Source of the DNA: Bradyrhizobium jicamae
Lineage (GTDB): Bacteria; Pseudomonadota; Alphaproteobacteria; Rhizobiales; Xanthobacteraceae
Direction: 5' to 3'
Assembly (NCBI RefSeq): GCF_001440395.1
Contig: NZ_LLXZ01000156.1
Coordinates: 1-53,842 of the forward strand
DNA length: 53,842 nt
Positions within the stretch are counted from its first letter, which is position 1, and every line of letters starts with the position of its first letter. Both the position numbers and the translations under genes were made by a program. The notes beneath the pieces were generated by a model. The model did not search any database. It was not told the DNA's origin and was given only the letters and a program-made list of their open reading frames with translations. Of this stretch, positions 8,167-13,581 are shown piece by piece.

Positions 8167-8625
8167 CTAGGCGGCTTTGGCTTCCAGCTGCTTCTGTACG
8201 CTGTCCGCCGACACACCGTTGATCGCGATGCGGCGCGGCTTCATGGCTTCCGGGATTTCCCGTACCAGCTCAATCTTGAGAAGGCCGTTATCGAACCCGG
8301 CGCCCTTGACCTGCACGTAATCTGCGAGGCTGAACTGGCGCTTGAAGTGTCGGGTAGAGATACCCCGGTAAAGGAAGTCGCCCTCGGCGTTGTCGGATTT
8401 GCTGCCTTCGATGGTGACCACGTTCTGTTCGGCTGTGATCGAAATATCGTCGGGCGCGAAACCCGCGACCGCCAACGAGATCTGGTAGCGATCTTCGGCC
8501 AGCCGTTCGATGTTGTAGGGCGGGTAATTATCTTCACCCTCTCGCTTGGCCAGTTCTGCTAGGTCAAAGAGGCGGTCGAAACCGATGGTCGAGCGCCACA
8601 GGGGAGAGAAGTCATAAGTGCGCAT
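8167..8625 (-). CDS. small heat-shock protein, Hsp20/alpha-crystallin family
   Basis: This is an ATP-independent chaperone that holds unfolding proteins in large oligomers. The alpha-crystallin domain spans about residues 34 to 130: YNIERLAEDRYQISLAVAGF, then ISTRHFKRQFSL, and the C-terminal anchor appears as RRIAI. I start it at the ATG of MRTYDFSPLWRST, with GGAGG 8 bases upstream; a TTG in the same frame at 8640 lies upstream of that site. The leader is a ROSE-type RNA thermometer, so translation should open on heat shock. At 152 residues it has the normal length of rhizobial class A/B sHsps. It lies inside the region I interpret as a genomic island. Confidence 0.93.
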   Translation of the reverse strand: MRTYDFSPLWRSTIGFDRLFDLAELAKREGEDNYPPYNIERLAEDRYQISLAVAGFAPDDISITAEQNVVTIEGSKSDNAEGDFLYRGISTRHFKRQFSLADYVQVKGAGFDNGLLKIELVREIPEAMKPRRIAINGVSADSVQKQLEAKAA

Positions 8626-8735
8626 AGCCAAATCCTCCAAAGAGCAAGATGGTTACGAGCGGCACCGGACGCGACCGGTGCCCGTCTCCTAGGTCCGGGC
8701 CCATCAGGCGCCCGAACGCCACCGTCCGGTGACGA
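8626..8735 (-). promoter_or_regulatory. ROSE-type RNA thermometer in the hsp20 leader
   Basis: The leader has the layout of the ROSE element (Repression Of heat-Shock gene Expression) of Bradyrhizobium: a GGGCGCC/GGGCCC stem, a long GACGGGCACCGG/CCGGTGCCGCTC hairpin, then CGTAACCATCTTGCTC directly before the GGAGG site. The TTGCT segment can pair with the Shine-Dalgarno sequence, the family's known mechanism. At low temperature the site is masked; heating frees it. The match in order, spacing and final segment is strong, though I could not fold it or run a covariance model. Confidence 0.88.
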
Positions 8736-8739
8736 CAAA

Positions 8740-8768
8740 AAAATTAGCAAAGTCGTTTCTGGTTTCAA
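8740..8768 (-). promoter_or_regulatory. sigma-70-like promoter for hsp20
   Basis: On the minus strand, TTGAAA is separated by 17 bases from AATTTT, placing a start near 8733, at the 5' end of the ROSE leader. ROSE genes are known to use housekeeping promoters, which fits. The -10 box is weak. Confidence 0.5.
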
Positions 8769-9133
8769 GGGGGCCCACAAAAATTTTCGGCTTAGGCGAA
8801 GCGCAAGTTCGGCTGCCATGGCGGTATCGGCGCCACCGGGCGCATGGCTCTTATGGCCCGCGACCGCGGCCCGGCTTACCCAATGCACGTCGTTGAGCCG
8901 AAGGGGTGAGACAGCGAAACGATCGATGCCCGCTTCGAAGCCTGGAACGGCAGTGGTCGCAGCGATTAAGTCCCCAGAGGAAGGCGGGAGCGCGACCGAG
9001 CGACCTCATCACCGATAGAAGCCAAGGGCCGGGCGGTGATGGAGGACTGGAAGGTGTTCTGGCTGTGAGTCGTCTACGGTCCGGGCACGCCGTCAAAGCG
9101 TGGTCGCGGAGAGGGTGCTAGGCGGCGCCGGTC
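8769..9133. other. intergenic stretch without a supportable gene
   Basis: Several short frames are open on both strands here, but none has a ribosome-binding site or a recognisable sequence. The missing N-terminal half of the oxidoreductase remnant that follows is not detectable here. Confidence 0.4.
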
Positions 9134-9447
9134 ATGATGAAGCACTGGATAGCAGATGTTGTGGCCTGCGCCGAGGGCGCCGAGGTCAGCGTGAATGCAG
9201 CGCGGAAGCTGAAGCAACACGGGATACCGCTGCGGAGCGAACCTGTCCTAGCTCTTGAAGGGGCAAATGGAACGCTTAAGAGGATCAAGTTTAAGAACGG
9301 GCCCAATCTGAATCGGGCAGGTCAGTTCTTCTCAACCGGTTGTCGTCAGAGGGCCTGTCTCAACGCCTTGGTTGCACGCGGGATGCAAAAGGCGGAGTCA
9401 TTACAGACCCCGAGACCGAGGAAACCAGCGTCCCGGGCGTATCTCTC
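9134..9447 (+). pseudogene. remnant of a thioredoxin-reductase-like FAD/NAD(P) oxidoreductase
   Basis: The first frame reads WIADVVACAEGAEVSV, then RKLKQHGIPLRSEPVLALEG and AGQFFSTGCRQR, the distal part of the NAD(P) domain of a TrxB-like enzyme. After a one-base shift near 9340 the next frame reads SQRLGCTRDAKGGVITDPE, then EETSVPGV, the segment that should run into the second FAD motif (VYVAGD). That motif is absent: sequence similarity ends abruptly at VPGV. The first half of the enzyme, with the GxGxxG motif and CxxC region, is also missing. It is a dead fragment with at least one internal frameshift. Confidence 0.65.
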
Positions 9448-9474
9448 TTACGACTTAACCTCATCCTTCGGAAG

Positions 9475-9697
9475 TTAGCGCCAGATGCCGAGCACGTTAA
9501 TCAGAAGGAGAATGACATTCTGGATAATGAGCGATGCATTGTTTTCCACTAGCCGTCAATCAACCAGGCGATGAGCCTACGATGAAAATAACAAAGCCGG
9601 TGACGGTAACGCGAGCATTCCAGTTAGCGGCCACGAGCGCTGCGGCGAGTACCGTCGTCGCCGCCGAAAATGTTCTCAAAATCGTGAGGTCTTCCAT
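9475..9697 (-). pseudogene. small membrane protein with two frameshifts
   Basis: From the ATG at 9697 (MEDLTILRTFSAATTV) the frame gives a hydrophobic segment, then WNARVTVTGFVIFIVGS. After that the coding pattern continues in two further frames: IAWLIDG, then VENNASLIIQNVILLLINVL ending GIWR at 9475. One missing base in each of two places (near 9573 and 9555) restores a 74-residue protein with three hydrophobic segments and the QNxxLLLINVLGIWR ending seen in several small membrane protein families. Function is unknown. The frame jumps without loss of pattern suggest either recent decay or sequence errors. Confidence 0.5.
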
Positions 9698-9993
9698 CCC
9701 GTTTCCCTCACAAGGTATGACGTCCGCGCGGCGGTCATGTTATTTGAAGCGCCAGGCTTCGAGAATCGTTTCCGTCGAGACGCATTTCACCTGCTGACGT
9801 AACCGGTTCTCATAGACATTCATCATTGCGTCGTGGGATTTCGCGATGCGTATTATCAGCGAAGGTAAGCAGTTCGCTCTCGCTGCATTCGAGATAGTGC
9901 TCTAGACACAGTTTCGATCGTCTAGCCGAGAAGTCACCGAGGGTGCTGGGGCGAGAGATTGGCCTGTGTTTATGCGCGAAAGCAAAGCCGAAG

Positions 9994-10147
9994 GTGAACG
10001 ATTCCCTCGAGCTGCTTGATGGCGGCGGGATCGTGCACCACCTTGGCGGACAATTTAGCGCGGTCGACCTTGCCGCCCAAATGCCGCTTCGATCGCCGGC
10101 GCCGCTTCGCTTTCATAGATTTTGTGAACGGCGGCATCGGCGTCGTG
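9994..10147 (-). pseudogene. internal fragment of dephospho-CoA kinase (coaE)
   Basis: The frame reads HDADAAVHKIYESEAAPAIE, then after a frame change near 10085 GKVDRAKLSAKVVHDPAAIK, followed by LEGIVH. These are the regions just after the P-loop of CoaE (the DADxxVH motif) and the VDRxxLxxxVxxDPAxLxxLExIVHP stretch. The P-loop itself and everything after IVH are absent. CoaE catalyses the last step of coenzyme A synthesis, so an intact copy must exist elsewhere. The fragment ends head-to-head, 2 bases from a ppsR fragment on the other strand. Confidence 0.65.
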
Positions 10148-10149
10148 CC

Positions 10150-10400
10150 AAGTGCAGGGACATCAACATCACGAGCCTCTCTATCATTGGCCGGTGATGC
10201 AATTGTTCGGGGCTTATCTCGGCGCGGCAACGACGGGCAACAGGGTAGGGGCCCAGCACGTTCTGAACGCGGAATATTTCAAGCGCATCGATGCGTTGAA
10301 CTACATCATGATGCATGATGACGGACAGCATGTCGAAGGCCTGGAGGAGGCCGAAGTGGTCCTGGTCGGTGTGTCTCCCGCACCCCTAAGACGGAATCCT
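10150..10400 (+). pseudogene. internal fragment of PEP synthase regulatory protein (ppsR, DUF299)
   Basis: It reads KCRDINITSLSIIG, then after a one-base slip VMQLFGAYLGAATTG, AEYFKRIDALNYIMMHDDGQ and LEEAEVVLVGVS; a further slip gives RTPKT in place of the family's RTSKTPTS. This is the central part of the bifunctional kinase/pyrophosphorylase that controls PEP synthase or pyruvate phosphate dikinase, including the start of the GVSRTSKT nucleotide-binding loop. The N-terminal region and the rest of the catalytic domain are missing. In alphaproteobacteria ppsR and coaE normally lie near each other on one strand, but here the pieces face apart. Confidence 0.7.
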
Positions 10401-10602
10401 GATATTAGGGTACCAACTTCGTTGTGAGTTTAGTTCCGGCTGTTTCCCAAATGGTTGTACCAAGGGACAATGGACACCAACTGCTTCGGTTCAGCGCGAG
10501 GCGTTACAACCGACGCAAATCAAGCGGCCAGTCCTAAGATCGATTCTTAGGAACACTCAACACAGATTCGACTTCTATACTCGTATGTGAGGAGCCCGGA
10601 GC

Positions 10603-10833
10603 ATGCGATTGGCTGAGGCCCTGGAGCGACTGCATACGGCCCGCCGGTTCGTTGCGCAGGGCGAAAAGGATCTGCGCTATCAACGCAAGCTGGTCGAAAG
10701 GTTAGAGCAGCGAGGCCGCAACTCTCTTATCGCGCTCGAGCTCCTTGAGAGAATCCAGGCCATGCAGGACGAGTACTTGGCGCATGAGGAACGAGTTTCT
10801 CATCAAGTGATGAGCATTCTGAGAGCTGAGTAA
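10603..10833 (+). CDS. small coiled-coil protein (76 aa)
   Basis: A GGAG site precedes the ATG by 5 bases. The whole protein is helical and charged: MRLAEALERLHTARRF, then EKDLRYQRKLVERLEQRG, a short break, and a second helix ELLERIQAMQDEYLAHEERV. It would form a helical hairpin or short coiled coil. Proteins of this size and layout are frequent in Bradyrhizobium and carry no assigned role. It stands alone between the ppsR fragment and the hairpin-bracketed element, and appears intact. Confidence 0.6.
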   Translation: MRLAEALERLHTARRFVAQGEKDLRYQRKLVERLEQRGRNSLIALELLERIQAMQDEYLAHEERVSHQVMSILRAE

Positions 10834-11111
10834 GGGCCGATCAATCCTCTCCAAGCTTGGCACCGGCTGGCGTGAAGGTTACGAAGGTACCAGACCCGTG
10901 CATTACCAGCAGCCACGCTCGATAGCGAGCTTCATGCCGGGCGCCATATTCGGCCGAGCTGCTGCTAATGAGGACGTTAGCGTAGATCGAGGGGGCTGTG
11001 CGCAGAGTGTGACCGGCTGAAGGCCGAGCAGGCTGGTCCGACCAAGGGGCGCGTACTCGGCGGCCGGAGTTGGTGATGCACGACCAACTGGTACGGCAAC
11101 AAAGCTGAAAA
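10834..11111. other. intergenic stretch with a possible protein relic
   Basis: No intact gene is visible. On the plus strand a short frame near 10,990-11,085 reads RGLCAECDRLKAEQAG, which resembles the start of a short CAECDRL-type protein family of Bradyrhizobium, then stops. It lacks a start codon and is listed only as a possible relic. Confidence 0.25.
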
Positions 11112-11325
11112 GGCCCCAGCTATTAAGTCGGATAGCTGGGGCTGCCAGCCCCAAATCTTTCTTCCACCGGGCGCTTCGGACCAAAAACCGGAAGCCATAA
11201 ACAGACTCCGCTGGCGGCGCTTGTTCCTCAGCAGTGCTCGTTCTCCTGGTGCTTCCTCAAAGATCGCTCGCGAGTATCCGAACGTGAAACGGCCCCAGCC
11301 TGTGGGGCAGAAAAGCTGGGGCCGT
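11112..11325 (-). repeat. hairpin-bracketed element, copy A (about 214 bp)
   Basis: Both ends are perfect hairpins: CCCCAGCTAT/ATAGCTGGGG at 11,114-11,141 and ACGGCCCCAGC/GCTGGGGCCGT at 11,289-11,325. Read on the minus strand, the last hairpin is followed by CCTTTTC, like an intrinsic terminator. The interior matches copy B (12,049-12,256) in order over its length, in blocks such as TTTCTTCC, CTTCGG, CGGAAGC and GAAC/GAAACGGCCCCAGC. The outer edge of one hairpin coincides with the point where DUF4142 coding similarity ends. Candidates are a non-coding RNA, a 3'-UTR element, or a small non-autonomous mobile element. Frames are open through both copies but look non-protein-like. Confidence 0.6.
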
Positions 11326-11660
11326 CGACACTGCGTCCTTGTGCCCGCTGAGCTGATCGCTGTCATAGCGCGAGCTAAGTCCGCACCCTTGAGCGATTTC
11401 AACTTGTCGATTTTGCTCTGTAGCGAGCCATCGAGCTCGGTCGGCAGCGTCACCTTTAGTTCCGCGTCCGAGACCATGGACTTCAAATCGTTTGTCGTCG
11501 TCTCGTGATCCTTACATAGCGACTTTTCGGCGGCGTTGCCTCGCTCCTCGGCAAGCTTGCTGGATTGGATTTCGAACATGTCACTGATGGCGGCCTGCTG
11601 CACCAAATCTTCCGTTGCCGGACTAATCCCAAGGGGTTGAGTTGATGCCGGTCTTCTCCC
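11326..11660 (-). pseudogene. DUF4142 (ferritin-like, secreted) protein remnant
   Basis: The frame reads GISPATEDLVQQAAISDMFE, then QSSKLAEERGNAAEKS, TTNDLKSMVSDAELKVTLP and KIDKLKSLKGAD, a DUF4142 domain. Three defects are visible: an extra C near 11,633 separating EKTGINS from the rest, loss of about five codons after AAEKS, and a frame slip after KGAD that continues as SSRYDSDQLSGHKDAVS. Similarity then stops exactly where the hairpin of element A begins. The signal peptide and the last helix are missing. DUF4142 proteins are periplasmic and of unclear function. Confidence 0.65.
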
Positions 11661-11797
11661 GCCCTCTCAATAACTGGGGCTGTCGCTCCAATGCACCAAG
11701 TCAGGGGGTGCCGATGACCGGCGCCTGTATCAGCGTCCTTGCCGTTCCCAAAAGGAAGGGTCCGCCGATTTCACGCTTCCGGACCATTTCGCTCCGT

Positions 11798-11884
11798 TTA
11801 ACGGAGGATCACGAACAGCACGGCCGAGATCAGGAAGATCAGCCAGACGAGCGACATCACGAAGAAGACCTTGTCCCGCGCCAT
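11798..11884 (-). CDS. very small single-helix membrane protein (28 aa)
   Basis: The frame MARDKVFFVMSLVWLIFLIS continues AVLFVILR and stops: a basic start and one 20-residue hydrophobic helix. An upstream ATG at 11,906-11,908 would add eight residues (MRLANVGS). Neither start has a good ribosome-binding site. A perfect FNR/FixK-type palindrome lies just upstream at 11,918-11,931, which hints at expression under low oxygen, perhaps as a small subunit of a membrane complex. It is too short for firm calling, but the composition is not random. Confidence 0.4.
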   Translation of the reverse strand: MARDKVFFVMSLVWLIFLISAVLFVILR

Positions 11885-11917
11885 GGAACCGACGTTAGCA
11901 AGCCTCATGGCGAGCCA

Positions 11918-11931
11918 TTGATGTAGATCAA
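11918..11931. promoter_or_regulatory. FNR/FixK-type binding site
   Basis: TTGATGTAGATCAA is a perfect match to TTGAT-N4-ATCAA, the site of the FixK/FNR oxygen-response regulators that are central in Bradyrhizobium. Its centre is 40 bases upstream of the ATG at 11,884 on the minus strand, so a class II promoter would start at or just before that codon. Confidence 0.5.
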
Positions 11932-11987
11932 GCTCGAAGCGCTGGGTGGAGGGATTTCAGTGGGTGTCGATCGGCGCTGAGCGTCTT

Positions 11988-12016
11988 ACGGCCACAGCAA
12001 GCCCCGCTGTGGCCGT
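11988..12016. repeat. perfect hairpin ACGGCCACAGC/GCTGTGGCCGT
   Basis: An 11-bp perfect stem with a 7-base loop, followed on the plus strand by TTTGATT. It has the same design as the end hairpins of elements A and B (ACGGCCCCAGC) with one changed position on each arm, and lies 32 bases from copy B. It may be a terminator or a third, minimal member of the hairpin family. Confidence 0.5.
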
Positions 12017-12048
12017 TTGATTGCCCACAAAATCAAGCCCGCCGAAAA

Positions 12049-12256
12049 GGCCCCAATTGGACAGCTGGGGCCGCCAATCCCGATTTTTCTTCCGGCAAGG
12101 TTCTTCGGGAGCAAAAATCGGAAGCTTTGAAGACTCCCCCAGCAGGCGGATGTTCCTAGTCGCTTGCCACTTTTCCCCGAATCGGCTTCGGTTGAAGAGG
12201 GCCGCCGGTATCCTAATAAGGAACGGCCCCAGCTTGTGAGGCAGAACGCTGGGCCC
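12049..12256 (-). repeat. hairpin-bracketed element, copy B (about 208 bp)
   Basis: The ends are GGCCCCA/TGGGGCC (12,049-12,072) and GGCCCCAGC/GCTGGGCCC (12,225-12,256, with one unpaired position). On the minus strand the last hairpin is again followed by CCTTTTC. The interior is collinear with copy A but clearly diverged. It lies directly after a DUF6894 gene on the minus strand, just as copy A lies after a DUF4142 remnant, so both follow the 3' end of a minus-strand gene. This favours a 3'-UTR or RNA role over random insertion, though two copies are too few to decide. Confidence 0.55.
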
Positions 12257-12590
12257 AATGCGCCAGGCGGCGGGTGTGGCGCCTAGGTAATTCGAGGAGC
12301 TTGGACTCGTTCCTAAAGTGGTATGGGCTTACGCCGCCTGAGGGCCTAATTCTTCTTGCGATTGCAAACGTGAACTTCACCTCAAGTACAGGGCAGTAAT
12401 CGTCCCGCACCTCGATCGCCATCCGGTGGTGTCTGTTGCGATCGCTGGTCCTGCGGACTTCATCCCAGGCCACGCCCGCCAAGGATCGCGCGGCCTCTTC
12501 CTGTACGGCTTGCATATCTCTCAGCCACATTCCCTCTTCATCAACTGCAAGATCGTTCTCGTCTCGAATGTCAAAATAGTAGCGGGGCAT
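12213..12590 (-). CDS. DUF6894-like small protein with an extended tail
   Basis: Residues 1 to about 80 match the DUF6894 type, abundant in Bradyrhizobium: MPRYYFDIRDENDLAVDEEG, then LRDMQAVQEEAARSLAG and EVRDDYCPVLEVKFTFAIA. Usual members end shortly after the VKFTF strand. Here the frame continues about 40 residues with a sequence of no recognisable character and stops inside element B, so the natural stop may have been lost through a small indel near 12,345. It has no signal peptide or membrane segment. Function is unknown. Confidence 0.6.
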   Translation of the reverse strand: MPRYYFDIRDENDLAVDEEGMWLRDMQAVQEEAARSLAGVAWDEVRRTSDRNRHHRMAIEVRDDYCPVLEVKFTFAIARRIRPSGGVSPYHFRNESKLLELPRRHTRRLAHWAQRSASQAGAVPY

Positions 12591-12884
12591 GGCCGTCTTG
12601 CTGCTTACTTCTACCTTCCGTCCCTTTCGATCCGCTCGAGCAACGCTCGCGAATCGTCGATCGCGGCGAGCGCGGACTCGAGGGACGCGGAATTCTCCGC
12701 GGCCCTTCCAAATTAAGTCCAGGAACGCTTAATCCGAGCCGGCCCCTTTCATGAGTTCTGCTTCCAAGCTTGGTAGCGTTCAGGCGTGTGCTTATCCTTC
12801 TCCCGCAGGAAAGGGGCTAGGGAACAAACACGAGGGAAGACATTCGTCCGGCGCGAACGGGCATAAGCCGCCAACGAGACGGCC
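12591..12884. other. intergenic stretch with one relic frame
   Basis: On the minus strand a start-less frame at about 12,617-12,718 reads AAENSASLESALAAIDDSRA, then LLERIERDGR and a stop, a helical ending of some small protein. Upstream of it the frame is closed by a TAA, so it is at best a remnant. Nothing else is visible. Confidence 0.25.
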
Positions 12885-13040
12885 TTACCGTTGTTGGTCT
12901 AGGTGAAGCTTAGCCTTTTCGTCTTCCATATCCTTGATTAGCTCGTTGAGCCGATCAATCGTTGGCCGGTCGTTGATCGATGACACGACTCTGCGATAGC
13001 GCTCAATCTTCTTTTCTAGCCCTTGGCACTTGTCGCACAT
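12885..13040 (-). CDS. small protein with N-terminal CxxC (51 aa)
   Basis: The ATG at 13,040 follows an AGGACATGG stretch. The product starts MCDKCQGLEKKIERYRRVVS, continues TIDRLNELIKDMEDEKAKLH and ends DQQR. A CxxC at the extreme N terminus heads two charged helices. I know this as a short family repeated through Bradyrhizobium genomes, without assigned role; the cysteine pair could hold a metal or a disulfide. It is the last gene on the island side of the tRNA scar and appears intact. Confidence 0.6.
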   Translation of the reverse strand: MCDKCQGLEKKIERYRRVVSSINDRPTIDRLNELIKDMEDEKAKLHLDQQR

Positions 13041-13378
13041 TCCATGTCCTGTCTGTCAGGCGTACAGCATGAACAACCTGTCCTTGCTAGAAGTGTGCAA
13101 AAGTGAACTTAGGCCTCTCTCGGTTCCAAATCCACCCACTGAGGGCGGAAACAGGCCAGTTGCATCACCGGGCGCGATCCCAAAATGCGGTGCTCCCGTG
13201 TGAAGGCTGATAAGGATCTGCGCCGCCGGGGAAATTAGCGTAGAAGCCAACTTCGACAGCCGCTGCCCGTCAACAGCACGTCAACAGCAAATAGCGTTTC
13301 GTTCCGATCTTGTTCTTACTCTGTCTGCTCATCTACGGGCCTTTTCGCTTTGATTTTGCGCGAGAATTTGCGCTCCGT
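13041..13378. other. non-coding end of the putative island
   Basis: I see no gene in this stretch. It carries the tandem 11-bp repeats at 13,268-13,289 and then an AT-richer segment leading to the tRNA fragment. No integrase gene is present here, so if the interpretation is right it should be at the other end, outside the window. Confidence 0.4.
13268..13289 (+). repeat. tandem 11-bp direct repeat near the tRNA scar
   Basis: CGTCAACAGCA occurs twice back to back, about 90 bases from the tRNA fragment on the island side. Arm-type binding sites of tyrosine integrases are short direct repeats at about this distance from the crossover site, so this is a candidate arm site. Confidence 0.45.
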
Positions 13379-13429
13379 ACTACCTTGACATGGTAGGGGT
13401 CACAGGTTCGATCCCTGTCGTGCCCACCA
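13379..13429 (+). other. 3' part of a tRNA-Val(GAC) gene: probable island attachment site
   Basis: The sequence gives the anticodon stem-loop (CTACC, loop TTGACAT with anticodon GAC, GGTAG), the T-arm with GGTTCGATCC, the acceptor 3' strand CGTGCCC, discriminator A and encoded CCA. The matching 5' half (it should open GGGCACG) is absent: the bases before ACTACC are unrelated. Integrated elements at tRNA genes restore the full gene at one end and leave such a 3' copy at the other. Known case: the symbiosis island of Bradyrhizobium diazoefficiens USDA 110 sits at a tRNA-Val gene. It is not a functional tRNA. Confidence 0.85.
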
Positions 13430-13503
13430 GCCTTCACTTGCTTCGCAAGCTACGGCTCGGCAAGCCAGACTCTGTTCCATCATAGCGAAGCAAGCGAAGG
13501 CTG
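13428..13503. repeat. inverted repeat beside the attachment site
   Basis: CAGCCTTCACTTGCTTCGC at 13,428 and TAGCGAAGCAAGCGAAGGCTG at 13,483 form a near-perfect stem of about 20 bp around a 34-base loop. The next 50 bases hold another small palindrome (GCCTCGCCGAAGCC/ATTCGGCGAAGGC). They resemble dispersed palindromic repeats and start exactly at the tRNA CCA end. Confidence 0.5.
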
Positions 13504-13581
13504 CCTCGCCGAAGCCATTCGGCGAAGGCGGGCTCGTGCCGCAAGCTACGTTCAAAATTATCATTTCGATCGCGGCCAAAC

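Noticed and set aside
9943..10197. 84-codon plus-strand frame
   Set aside because: Its first part is antisense to the coaE fragment and its last part is the start of the ppsR fragment; it is a chance fusion.
10977..11606. 209-codon minus-strand frame as a single gene
   Set aside because: It joins the DUF4142 remnant to element A after a frame slip; beyond KGAD it no longer follows the DUF4142 pattern.
11986..12258. 90-codon minus-strand frame through element B
   Set aside because: It shares scattered residues with the frame through element A only because the DNA repeats are homologous; composition and lack of a start site argue against a protein.
13056..13250. 64-codon minus-strand frame next to the tRNA scar as a possible integrase relic
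   Set aside because: No tyrosine recombinase motif (R-H-R-Y region) is visible.
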